Shown here piece by piece: positions 36,831 through 45,068 of a stretch of 64,000 nucleotides of DNA. The stretch spans positions 62,001 to 126,000 of the forward strand of contig JAHEBQ010000008.1 in the NCBI GenBank assembly GCA_024642205.1. Direction: 5' to 3'. The stretch's first letter is position 1. The number at the start of each line of letters is the position of its first letter. A program made the position numbers and the translations under genes. The notes below the pieces were generated by a model that saw only the letters and a list, made by a program, of their open reading frames with translations, was not told the DNA's origin and did not search any database. The stretch comes from Planctomycetaceae bacterium (lineage in GTDB: Bacteria; Planctomycetota; Planctomycetia; Pirellulales; Pirellulaceae).

Positions 36831-37576
36831 GTCGAGAATCCATCCTTGCCCGGGTTCGCGAGGCGCTGGCCGTCAAGACCGACTCTCATGTCCGGCACGT
36901 TTCACAGCAAGCCTCCACCACACTCCCTGTATTGGCCAACGGCCCGGAGGGCCGTGCCAAAGCGGTCCGGGAGTTTCTGCCGTTCGTCGGTGAATCATTC
37001 GCCGAACGTGTCGCGGCATTTGGAATGCTCTCTGAAAAACTGCAAACCGAGTTTATCTGCGTGGCCGACGTCGAAACCGCCCACGGTGAATTGAAACGAT
37101 TGGCCGAATTGAATCAATGGAAGCGGGCTGGTGTGCACGACCACGAGCTTTTGCAGAACTGCACGCAAAACCTTGGCCTTGAGTTGCTTGCCACCAGCTC
37201 CCCATACGAGGTCCGCGATCTCGCAGAATGTGACGTAGGAATTTCGGGTTGCGATGCATTGATCGCGCAAACGGCCAGCGTGTTGGTCACGGCTCATTCG
37301 GCGGGTGGGAGAGCACTTTCCGTGTTGCCGCCACATCACGTCGTCCTAGCGACCGCGGATCAAATGGTTGCTACGATGGCCGATGGATATGAAATACTGC
37401 GTCGCAAACATGGAGACGACTGGCCAAGTTTCATGACGTTCATTACCGGACCCAGCCGAACCGCGGACATCGAACGGGTTCTCGTTCTCGGTGCACACGG
37501 TCCCAAGAAGCTGTCTGTGATCCTGGTCGGAGGGACGGCCGGATCCTGGGCAGGGCCGAGAAACACCAATCAATGA
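36827..37576 (+). CDS. lutC: Lactate utilization protein LutC
   Basis: A 249-residue LUD-domain protein with the diagnostic strings ECDVGISGCDALIAQTASVLV and FITGPSRTADIERVLVLGAHGP. It is the third subunit of the lactate oxidation complex. The ATG overlaps the lutB stop by 4 bp, and its own stop overlaps the following glycosyltransferase gene, so the four genes are probably translated from one message. Confidence 0.94.
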   Translation: MSRESILARVREALAVKTDSHVRHVSQQASTTLPVLANGPEGRAKAVREFLPFVGESFAERVAAFGMLSEKLQTEFICVADVETAHGELKRLAELNQWKRAGVHDHELLQNCTQNLGLELLATSSPYEVRDLAECDVGISGCDALIAQTASVLVTAHSAGGRALSVLPPHHVVLATADQMVATMADGYEILRRKHGDDWPSFMTFITGPSRTADIERVLVLGAHGPKKLSVILVGGTAGSWAGPRNTNQ

Positions 37577-38844
37577 CAATCGCATTTGGATGGATCGCAC
37601 TTGGGACGATGGTCAGTTTGGCCGTTATGCAATCGATCTATGTCTGGCTGCATTGCCGGTTTCTCCAGTCAAACGTGACTGACGAATCGGAAAATTCATT
37701 TCTTCCGAGGGTCGCCATTATCCTCTGCGTTCGAGGATCCGATCCGAGTTTGAGGGGATGCCTGTCCGGACTGGTTCAGCAGGACTACCCCAACTACGAG
37801 ATTCATGTCGTTGCCGATGACCAATTTGATCCGGCACTCCAAACGACACGGAGCTACTTTGCCAGCCAGGAATTATCGCCGCCGAAGATTCACGTGTTGA
37901 CCGGACATTCCGATTCGCGAAGCCTGAAGTGTTCAGCCATCATCGGTGCGATCTCGGAACTGGATGACGCGATTGAAGTCATTGCGTTGATTGATGCAGA
38001 TGCGGTTGCGGACCGGAATTGGTTGAACGATCTGGTCCGACCACTGGCCGGCAACCTCGTCGGGGCAACAACAGGAAATCGGTGGTTCTCGCCTGCCAGG
38101 AAAAGCTTCGCTGCCAACGTTCGACAAGCGTGGAATGCGGCAGCGATTTGTCAAATGACCTTCTATTCGATTCCGTGGGGTGGTTCGTTGGCGATCAAAC
38201 GATCGGCCATCGATCAATGCAGTCTGCTTCATCATTGGTCCCATTCGTTTTGCGAAGACACCATGCTTACCAGGATCCTGAATTCGAATCAGTTGCGAAT
38301 GGTCCGCGTTCCCCATCTGATCCTGGCCAACGATGAGTCGGCGACGATGGCCGGAACGTTTCAATGGATCGTCCGGCAATTGTTGACGGTTAGGATGTAC
38401 CATCGCGATTGGCCGTTGGTGTTCGCTCACGGGATGGTTTTGGGCGTTAGCTTGATAGCCGTGGTGGTGGCAATTGCAGTGATGTACTTCAGCGGCGAAA
38501 AGACACTGGGCAATCTGTTGTTGATCGTGCTGTTGCTATTTCAAATTGGATATGCCGGTCTGTTTGCAGCGATTCAAAGGGCGAACCTGAAAGTCGTTCA
38601 TCGACGCAGCCACACGATCCATCGCACGAATTCGCCGACAGCCTTGATACCCGTGTTCCTGGTAACTCAGTTGCTTTATCCCATCGCTGTTCTGGCAGCC
38701 GCGACCGCGAAACGTGTTTCGTGGCGGGGGATCGAATACGCGATCGGACCAGGGAACACTGTCAGATTGATCGCATACCATCCATTTCGCGATTACACAG
38801 CGTTGAAATCGGGACCAGGGAAGAGGGCAAGTTCAATCGGTTGA
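37573..38844 (+). CDS. Membrane glycosyltransferase family 2 / GT21-like
   Basis: An N-terminal helix (FGWIALGTMVSLAVMQSIYVWL) is followed by a GT-A domain with nucleotide-binding VAIILCVRG, the metal motif LIDADAV, a GGSLAIKRSAI acceptor stretch, CEDTMLTRIL and a final RQLLTVRMY that stands where ceramide glucosyltransferases (GT21) have (Q/R)xxRW. Two to three C-terminal membrane helices follow. A lipid acceptor such as a ceramide or diacylglycerol is plausible but unproven. It overlaps lutC as ATGA, making it the fourth cistron of the lactate operon, an unexpected partner for which I see no metabolic link. Confidence 0.85.
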   Translation: MTIAFGWIALGTMVSLAVMQSIYVWLHCRFLQSNVTDESENSFLPRVAIILCVRGSDPSLRGCLSGLVQQDYPNYEIHVVADDQFDPALQTTRSYFASQELSPPKIHVLTGHSDSRSLKCSAIIGAISELDDAIEVIALIDADAVADRNWLNDLVRPLAGNLVGATTGNRWFSPARKSFAANVRQAWNAAAICQMTFYSIPWGGSLAIKRSAIDQCSLLHHWSHSFCEDTMLTRILNSNQLRMVRVPHLILANDESATMAGTFQWIVRQLLTVRMYHRDWPLVFAHGMVLGVSLIAVVVAIAVMYFSGEKTLGNLLLIVLLLFQIGYAGLFAAIQRANLKVVHRRSHTIHRTNSPTALIPVFLVTQLLYPIAVLAAATAKRVSWRGIEYAIGPGNTVRLIAYHPFRDYTALKSGPGKRASSIG

Positions 38845-38982
38845 GTGATCCGTTGTCGAAAATCGAGATGGGCTAACGACATCGATGATCGAGTTTGAGA
38901 GCCAAAACTTGAGGTGTCGATCCCGGTTGGGCGGAATCAATTCGGATCGTCCAGTTGCAACTGCCGGGCTCCGCCCACGAGC

Positions 38983-39050
38983 AAAGAAGTATTCAGGACT
39001 GGCGACGCGATCGAGCGAAGAAGTACTCAGGACTGGCGACGCGATCGAGC
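38983..39050. repeat. 34-bp tandem duplication
   Basis: Two adjacent 34-bp copies (38983-39016 and 39017-39050) differ at two positions; both contain AGGACTGGCGACGCGATCGA. They lie in the 254-bp gap between the stops of the glycosyltransferase and SDR genes. The copies are not coding in any supported gene. Confidence 0.85.
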
Positions 39051-39098
39051 AACTCCATCAGATACGAGCCAGATCCGGCTTTGCGGGAACAGCGGGTG

Positions 39099-40604
39099 TT
39101 ACGAGTCTGACTCGGATTTCTTCGCCATGACGGATTCCAGCGGTGCTGCCCAGTCAATTGAAACTGCGCTTGCATCTTTGTGAGTCACTTCTGATTCGTC
39201 GTTACGAAGCAGCAAATCGTTGATTTGGATATCACTCAGCTTCAAAATGGGACTTGAATCATCCGGCAAGCCAGGTGTGACTTCGAATTTGCCATCATTG
39301 ACGGCCAATTGCCACTGGCCACCGCCAGGTCCGTGAATGTCCAGGCCGAACTTGAGCAAACGGTTGACACCATTGATCCGTAGGACACCCATTGTCTTCT
39401 GTGCGGCGAGTGCGATCTCCGTCAAATGGGTTTCGATCCATCGCGCCACTTTGGGAGTTTTTGGTTTGACTTTGCCCCACCGGTTTTCCTTGCCAAAATC
39501 AATGAACTGAAAAACCATGTCCTTGTCGAGCGGCGGACAAACCAGGTGACCGGCGAATTTGTTGACATTACTTTTGTCAAAATGAGGATCGCTGGTTTCA
39601 TAAGACGCGTAAATGCTGGTGTTCTCAAACAGCTGTTGAGCCAACTCGTTGTCCCCGGTGCGTTCTTTGCCTCGTCCGCAAAACTTTACGCCGCTGGAAT
39701 GAAAATACTCATAGCAATACTCGATGACTTCTCGCGCAGTTGTACATTTGTCGGGAACAAGGTGGTAGGTCCTGCCATGCGCTTCCGGCGTGCATACGAG
39801 GTGGCAGATTGTTTTCGCAACCCAATCCACAGGCACGACGTTTCGTGGCTCGTCGCCTTCCAATGGAATGCTAATCGGAGTTTCAAAGACACCTTCGGCG
39901 TTCCGTGACTGTTCCGGAATCAGCATCGCCATCAGTCGCAAATAGAGGAACAGCCCGTGATAGGTCGAGGTGTATCCGGTTTTGGAATCGCCGACGATTA
40001 CCGCAGGGCGATAAACCGTTTTGGTTTTGAAGCAATCGGATTCCCGAACCATTTGCTCGGCCTGGAACTTGCTGATTTCGTAGTCATTTCGAAACTCCTG
40101 GTTGACATCCAGGTCGTCTTCATAAACGGTGGCGTCCCGTTTGCCACAAACATAGGCAGTTGAAATGTAGTGAAAATGGCTAATGTCGCAAAGCCTGGAG
40201 AAATCGAGGACGTTGGCTGTGCCTCCCAGGTTGGTTTTCCAGGGATCGTCGTCTGGTGTTGCGCCGCTGAACTTCAGCACGGCTGCCCCATGAATCATCT
40301 GATCGAGGTAGTTTTTTGCCCAGCGAAATTGCTTGGGACTCAATCCGAGGTTCGCCTGAGTTACGTCTCCGGTAAGCAACACAGGGCGGGGAAGGCGATG
40401 CCCAAGCTCCTCCTCCCACATTTGAAGAATTGTTTCGATCCGCTCGCGAGCGAGCTCCTGTTTCGTCGGGCGAACAAGAACCGCCAGCTGATGACCCTTC
40501 AACAACAGGTCGCGCATTAAGTAGCGGCCCACCAAACCGGTTGCGCCGGTAAGCAACGTGTATCGTTTATTGGTTCGGTATCGAGGATCTTGATGTCGGT
40601 TCAC
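39099..40604 (-). CDS. Extended SDR / thioester-reductase-like protein with C-terminal SCP2-like tail
   Basis: The GTG at 40604 starts a Rossmann-fold domain with LLTGATGLVGRYLM and the catalytic NDYEISKFQAEQ (Tyr and Lys of SDRs), like the NAD_binding_4 group that reduces fatty acyl or carrier-bound thioesters. Residues about 380-500 are a separate small domain, with INGVNRLLKFGLDIHGPGGGQWQLAVNDGKFEV and DIQINDLLL, which looks like a sterol-carrier-protein-2-like lipid-binding fold. I infer an enzyme acting on a bound lipid. The alternative is an unrelated nucleotide-sugar epimerase-like enzyme, but no sugar-specific motif is seen. Confidence 0.78.
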   Translation of the reverse strand: MNRHQDPRYRTNKRYTLLTGATGLVGRYLMRDLLLKGHQLAVLVRPTKQELARERIETILQMWEEELGHRLPRPVLLTGDVTQANLGLSPKQFRWAKNYLDQMIHGAAVLKFSGATPDDDPWKTNLGGTANVLDFSRLCDISHFHYISTAYVCGKRDATVYEDDLDVNQEFRNDYEISKFQAEQMVRESDCFKTKTVYRPAVIVGDSKTGYTSTYHGLFLYLRLMAMLIPEQSRNAEGVFETPISIPLEGDEPRNVVPVDWVAKTICHLVCTPEAHGRTYHLVPDKCTTAREVIEYCYEYFHSSGVKFCGRGKERTGDNELAQQLFENTSIYASYETSDPHFDKSNVNKFAGHLVCPPLDKDMVFQFIDFGKENRWGKVKPKTPKVARWIETHLTEIALAAQKTMGVLRINGVNRLLKFGLDIHGPGGGQWQLAVNDGKFEVTPGLPDDSSPILKLSDIQINDLLLRNDESEVTHKDASAVSIDWAAPLESVMAKKSESDS

Positions 40605-40923
40605 AGAGTCGCCCTACGCGTATCGGGGTGGATTCCATTTCCGACAAATCACCATGCAAAATTTGGTACAATTGTCGTCGAAAATGAAAAAACCAGGATG
40701 CCTGACAAGATTGGATTTGGGAAGAAAACGAAGAAGTGTTTGGGAAAGTTGGAATGTAATTCGATTTTCGGGTCCAACTGCATGTTGGTCGGCAATCCGG
40801 ATACAATCCAATGCGAAAAATCAACTATAGTTTGAGTTTGGACACATCATGTCGGCAAAAAGTTTCATTGGACACAAAAACGTCAACCCAACCACCCCAA
40901 ATTGCCACCGATCAAGGTCGAGA
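40605..40923. other. Intergenic region between divergent SDR and DUF1080 genes
   Basis: This 319-bp gap contains an AT-rich stretch around 40680-40850. The DUF1080 frame is open from 40849, but residues before the ATG at 40924 lack features. The two promoters must lie here. No repeat or RNA gene was seen. Confidence 0.45.
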
Positions 40924-42135
40924 ATGGGGCGATTTTCGGAATTCTTGGCCTTGTTTATCCTGTTTTTTCCATGTTCAGGTCCGGCAAATGCCCGCCAGAA
41001 TTCGGATTTTCCGGCTCCGACCCCTGGTTTGACTCAGGCCCAAATTCTTGAAGGTTGGATTTCGCTTTTTGACGGTTCGTCGCTTTTTGGGTGGAAGCCG
41101 GTTTCGGAGGCGGATTGGAAAGTCGAGGAGGGGGAAATCCGGGTATCGCAGGGCGACAGGGGACTGTTGCGAACCACAAGTCAATTTGATGACTTCGAGA
41201 TGGTATTGGAGTTCAAGGCAGCCGCAAGAGGCAACAGCGGCATTTTCTTGCGAACCAGCCCTAACCCCACGGATGTATTGAAGGACTGCTACGAACTCAA
41301 TATCGCTGATTCCCGGGATCATGATTTTCCAACCGGTTCGTTGGTCGGACGCGCCAAATGTGATCTCAAAGTCGACGACGGCCAGTGGCATCGCTTTCGA
41401 ATTCTTGCCGACGGTGCCAGGATCAAAGTCTGGCTTGACGACGAAAAGGCGGTGGAGTACTTCGATCCCCAACCTCTGGGTCGAGGTTACATCGGCCTGC
41501 AATTGAATTCCGGTCCGGCCGCATTTCGAAACATCGCCATCAGACCACTGAACACGAATTCCCTGTTCGATGGCAAGTCCCTCGATCAATGGAGTGCGGA
41601 CCAGAAGCTCGAAAGTGAATTCAAGATAACCGGCGACGGCGAGCTTCGAATCCTTAACGGACGAGGACAACTCGAATCCAAAGACCAGTTCGGCGATTTC
41701 GTGTTTTCGGCGCAAGTCAAAACTAATGCGGCTGGTTTGAATTCAGGGATTTTCTTTCGATGCATTCCCGGGGACTTGATGAATGGTTACGAATGCCAGA
41801 TTCAAAACCAGTTCAAGGGTCAAGACCGCGCTCAGCCGCTCGACTGTGGAACCGGAGGCATTTTTCGACGCTCTCCTGCCCGATTGGTTAATGCCAATGA
41901 CAATCAGTGGTTTGCCATGACGATCATCACAACAGGCCCCCATGTCAGTGTGTGGGTCAACGGATACCAGGCCACCGACTGGACGGATTCCCGCAAACCG
42001 GACCCAAATCCGCGAAATGGCCTACGTTTGGAAAAGGGAACCATCATCCTTCAGGGGCATGACCCGACAACGGACATCCTGTTGAAGAATATACGAGCAA
42101 GAGAGTTAACCCGCCGGAGACCACCAACTCAGTAA
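40924..42135 (+). CDS. Secreted protein with two DUF1080 domains (3-keto-disaccharide hydrolase-like)
   Basis: The ATG at 40924 gives a signal peptide (FSEFLALFILFFPCSGPANA). Two laminin-like beta-sandwich DUF1080 domains follow, one opening with ISLFDGSSLFGWKP and one with SLFDGKSLDQWS. Each has the family core NSGIFLR or NSGIFFR, and the first also has YELNIAD. DUF1080 proteins occur in very high numbers in planctomycetes, and some are 3-keto-glycoside hydrolases. An upstream ATG at 40849 would add a basic leader and is less likely. Confidence 0.88.
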   Translation: MGRFSEFLALFILFFPCSGPANARQNSDFPAPTPGLTQAQILEGWISLFDGSSLFGWKPVSEADWKVEEGEIRVSQGDRGLLRTTSQFDDFEMVLEFKAAARGNSGIFLRTSPNPTDVLKDCYELNIADSRDHDFPTGSLVGRAKCDLKVDDGQWHRFRILADGARIKVWLDDEKAVEYFDPQPLGRGYIGLQLNSGPAAFRNIAIRPLNTNSLFDGKSLDQWSADQKLESEFKITGDGELRILNGRGQLESKDQFGDFVFSAQVKTNAAGLNSGIFFRCIPGDLMNGYECQIQNQFKGQDRAQPLDCGTGGIFRRSPARLVNANDNQWFAMTIITTGPHVSVWVNGYQATDWTDSRKPDPNPRNGLRLEKGTIILQGHDPTTDILLKNIRARELTRRRPPTQ

Positions 42136-42182
42136 TCACAGTTGCGGTTGCAACCGGCGTAGACCGGCCCCTGGCTGCTGCC

Positions 42183-42222
42183 AAAAAAAAGACTCCCCGG
42201 TTTTGGCTTCGAAAGAAGAGTC
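42183..42222 (-). terminator. Candidate rho-independent terminator of ispH
   Basis: Read on the minus strand, GACTC (42222-42218) can pair with GAGTC (42195-42191), extended by a T-G pair. This is followed directly by eight T residues (42190-42183). It lies 156 bp downstream of the ispH stop, in the direction of ispH transcription. The stem is short, and I have not computed its energy. Confidence 0.5.
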
Positions 42223-42377
42223 ACGTCGTGTCTCACCGAGCTGACATGCTTCGGGGCCTGAATTGATGATTCCTGCAGTCGATCCACTCCGCAAACCAGA
42301 GGCTCGCGACATGTTACCATCCCAGCCGTTGCTTCTTTACCGATGGTCGATTGCGGAAGTTGTTTTTTTTGACGCCC

Positions 42378-43313
42378 TTACTTCGCCTGCAGCTGGCGCA
42401 ATTTTTTCGGTAAGGGAAAATTGACGTCCTCTTCTCGAACGATCACCGGTTCAACCGTTGCGTCAAATCGATCTTTCAACCATGCAATGCACTCGTTAAC
42501 CACCGCTTCAGGAGCACTCGCTCCAGCCGTAATGAATACCGTCTCGGCACCGTCGAGCCACCGGGGATCCAGATCTGCGGCACCATCGATGAGATGGGCC
42601 GCGACCCCCTCGTCTTCGGCGAGTTCTCGCAAGCGTTGACTGTTGGAGCTGTTCTGACTCCCGAGTACAAAACAGACGTCAGCCTGCGAGGCGATTTTCT
42701 TGACAGCTTCCTGGCGGTTTTGAGTCGCATAGCAGATATCCTCTTTGGGAGGATTGACCAGGTTGACGAAACGCGAACGCAGCCGACCAATGATTCGGTT
42801 GGCATCGTCGACCGACAACGTTGTCTGCGTCAAATAGGCGACCTTCGCGTCGTCGGCGATTTCGAGCTTTTCAACATCCTCTTCCGATTCGACCAGGATC
42901 ATGGCTTGGGGGGCTTCTCCCATTGTCCCGATCACTTCGTCATGTCCGTCATGCCCGATCAGGAAAATCGTGTATCCTTCGCGCGCGTACTTGACCGCTT
43001 CCAGATGAACCTTGGTAACCAATGGACAGGTTGCATCGATGGCGTTGAGGTTTCGTACTTGTGCCAGCCGTCGGATTTCCGGTGAAACTCCATGGGCGGA
43101 GAACAGCAGCACCGAACCGGGTGGAACCTCTTCCAGTTCGTCAACGAATATGGCCCCTTTTTCCTTGAACGACTCGACCACGTACTTGTTATGGACGATT
43201 TCATGGTAGACGTAGACCGGAGCACCGAACTCCCGCAACGTCAGGTCAAGACTTTCGATCGCCATGTTAACGCCAGCACAAAAACCACGGGGACTGGCGA
43301 GTAGAATTTTCAT
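42378..43313 (-). CDS. ispH: 4-hydroxy-3-methylbut-2-enyl diphosphate reductase IspH
   Basis: The last enzyme of the MEP isoprenoid pathway, giving IPP and DMAPP using a [4Fe-4S] cluster. The three cluster cysteines are C12 (SPRGFCAGV), C96 (DATCPLV) and C194 (ICYATQNR). The acid-base residue E126 lies in GHDGHDEVIGT, and the histidines H41, H74 and H124 are all in place. At 311 residues it has the normal length. The start is the ATG at 43313 (MKILLASPRGF). A divergent squalene/phytoene synthase-like gene begins 467 bp upstream. Confidence 0.97.
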   Translation of the reverse strand: MKILLASPRGFCAGVNMAIESLDLTLREFGAPVYVYHEIVHNKYVVESFKEKGAIFVDELEEVPPGSVLLFSAHGVSPEIRRLAQVRNLNAIDATCPLVTKVHLEAVKYAREGYTIFLIGHDGHDEVIGTMGEAPQAMILVESEEDVEKLEIADDAKVAYLTQTTLSVDDANRIIGRLRSRFVNLVNPPKEDICYATQNRQEAVKKIASQADVCFVLGSQNSSNSQRLRELAEDEGVAAHLIDGAADLDPRWLDGAETVFITAGASAPEAVVNECIAWLKDRFDATVEPVIVREEDVNFPLPKKLRQLQAK

Positions 43314-43780
43314 CGAGTTCTCCAAATGGATCACCAGTTTGCGGCAGTCTGGGATCGTCTGCTGGTTCAGGCGAGCGTAGATTCGATCGCCCCAATCTCT
43401 ATCCTACACGACCTGCATCTGTTGCGGGAGGCAACCAATCTGAGGTGCCACTCCATCGGAACATTCCAACGTTGGAGGTATGTTGAAATCTTCACGGGAG
43501 GTCGAGGCTTGTGACGAGACCTGCCTGTTTTGGTCCGGTTGGGTTATTCCCTCTCAGGCGACCAACCTGCTCTCAAAGGGCAGCAATTTCGGAGTCATTC
43601 CGGGAAGCCGCCAATTTGACAGGCTACACGATTCGTTGTTCGCTTCGCCTCCAAATCAATCAACAATTCGAGGGCCTGGAAATTGCCTTCACGCTCCCGA
43701 GCTAGATCAGTTTTTCACGTTTCCATCAGCCCGACAGACGTTGCGATCAGTGAAAAACCGGTTACGATCGACACTACACG
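43314..43780. other. 467-bp gap between ispH and the synthase-like gene
   Basis: The two flanking genes are divergent. Several short plus-strand frames cross this gap but none has a start, domain or composition suggesting a gene, and no RNA structure was recognised. Its length leaves room for regulatory sequence upstream of ispH. Confidence 0.4.
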
Positions 43781-44761
43781 ATGAGATGGCAAACCGTTAC
43801 CTTGGACGGCAAGCATTCGCCTGACAATGTCGAGAACTTCATGTTGGAAACTGACAAATACGTTGAACTCAATTCGGGTTCGATTGAACGTGGCTACAAG
43901 AGCTGCCATGATGCGGTCAGGAAGTTTTTCAAAGGGCACCTCTGGCCGACAGTTAACCTGCCGGGCGCCCAACGACGGGCGCTCGATACGATTCTGTTCA
44001 ACCTCATGCGAACGATTGATTTGTTGGACCTCGAAAGTGTCGACGGTCGGTCTCTTGATGTTTGGAATGAACTGCGCGACGACCTGAGCGACGCGTTTCG
44101 AGATCAGTGTTCTTCCGTTGAACTGGTTGCCCTGGTCGATGCCAGTCGCCGATTCGGGATTCCAAAGCAGTTTCTGTTCGATCCGCTTCGTGGGGCAGAT
44201 CTTTGGATTCGCGCGCAAAAATTTGACTCATTCGAAGAGCTGGAGTCATTTTGCAGCTATGTCGGCGGCTCGTCGCTTGCCTCTGCGATGCCGGTCTTGG
44301 GCTTGATCAAGGCCAATTACGAGGTCGAAGCGATTGAATGCGGCAAGGCGATTATGCTGACCCATTTGCTTGCCAACTGTGTTAGTGATTTCAAGCGAAA
44401 CAAGATCTTTCTGGCCCAGGAGGATCTGGAAGACTGCAACGTCGACATTCCGCGTTTAAAGCTACGGCGCCCCAGCCCGTCGTTCCGCCACTTGGTCCGG
44501 CTCTACATTTGTCGCATTCAGGAAATGTTTTATCGCGCAAGGAATCTGGGGCAGTACCTGGATTACGATGGTCGCCGGTCGTTGAAATCGTTGCTGTCGA
44601 TCAACTGGCAAACCCTGTTGAAAATGCAGGTCGAACCGGAATGGGTACTTTCACCGGAGGGCGTACTGACTCACCGCGAACGCTTTTTGCTCAGGTCCCG
44701 GCACTTGCTGGGGCTGGAAATGGAACTTCCGATTTTTGTCGAACAATGCGATGATCATTAA
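43781..44761 (+). CDS. Divergent squalene/phytoene synthase-family protein, metal motifs degraded
   Basis: The 326-residue all-helical protein follows the phytoene/squalene synthase layout: LPGAQRRALDTILFNLMRTIDLLD, then FDSFEELESFCSYVGGS, then KAIMLTHLLANCVSDFKRNKIFLAQEDL. The last stretch aligns with the family's [24 protein letters not shown] pattern. The aspartate clusters that bind Mg-diphosphate are altered: the first DDxxD-like motif reads D80-L-L-D83 and the second RDxxxD reads ANCVSD (A198, N199, D203). I infer a diverged or non-catalytic prenyl-synthase-fold protein, possibly of the HpnC type. The neighbouring ispH supports an isoprenoid link. Uncertain: a normal enzyme with relaxed motifs. 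Confidence 0.7.
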   Translation: MRWQTVTLDGKHSPDNVENFMLETDKYVELNSGSIERGYKSCHDAVRKFFKGHLWPTVNLPGAQRRALDTILFNLMRTIDLLDLESVDGRSLDVWNELRDDLSDAFRDQCSSVELVALVDASRRFGIPKQFLFDPLRGADLWIRAQKFDSFEELESFCSYVGGSSLASAMPVLGLIKANYEVEAIECGKAIMLTHLLANCVSDFKRNKIFLAQEDLEDCNVDIPRLKLRRPSPSFRHLVRLYICRIQEMFYRARNLGQYLDYDGRRSLKSLLSINWQTLLKMQVEPEWVLSPEGVLTHRERFLLRSRHLLGLEMELPIFVEQCDDH

Positions 44762-45068
44762 CCGGAATCCTTCGGCCAGCCAACCAGGATTCGTGGAATC
44801 GGGGAAATCAGCTTGATGAGATGGCCAAAGCTGATGGTTTCTCCGACTCCGAGTTTGAAATTCGGGGTTTCTGTTGCGGGATCCGTTATCGGAATGAAAA
44901 GTCAGCGAAGATAACCAGGCATTGGCACAGGTTCGGCACAAGAAAAGAGTCAAGGGTCTTGACCTTTTTGGCCAGGATCCTGGCAACAGGCAGATTCGAC
45001 TTCGGTGGGTCCTACCGATACATCATCGTGGCGTGGTGGCAACGTCGACTTTCAACGAAAGCCCTTAA
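44762..45068. other. Intergenic region, nothing recognised
   Basis: This 307-bp stretch lies between two plus-strand genes. I found no repeat, RNA gene or supported small coding region. The promoter of the transporter gene presumably lies here. Confidence 0.4.

Noticed and set aside
29577..38844. Search for bacterial microcompartment shell genes near the rhamnose genes
   Set aside because: No shell-like protein was found; the region holds rhaB, a glycine-zipper protein, rhaEW, lutABC and a glycosyltransferase only.
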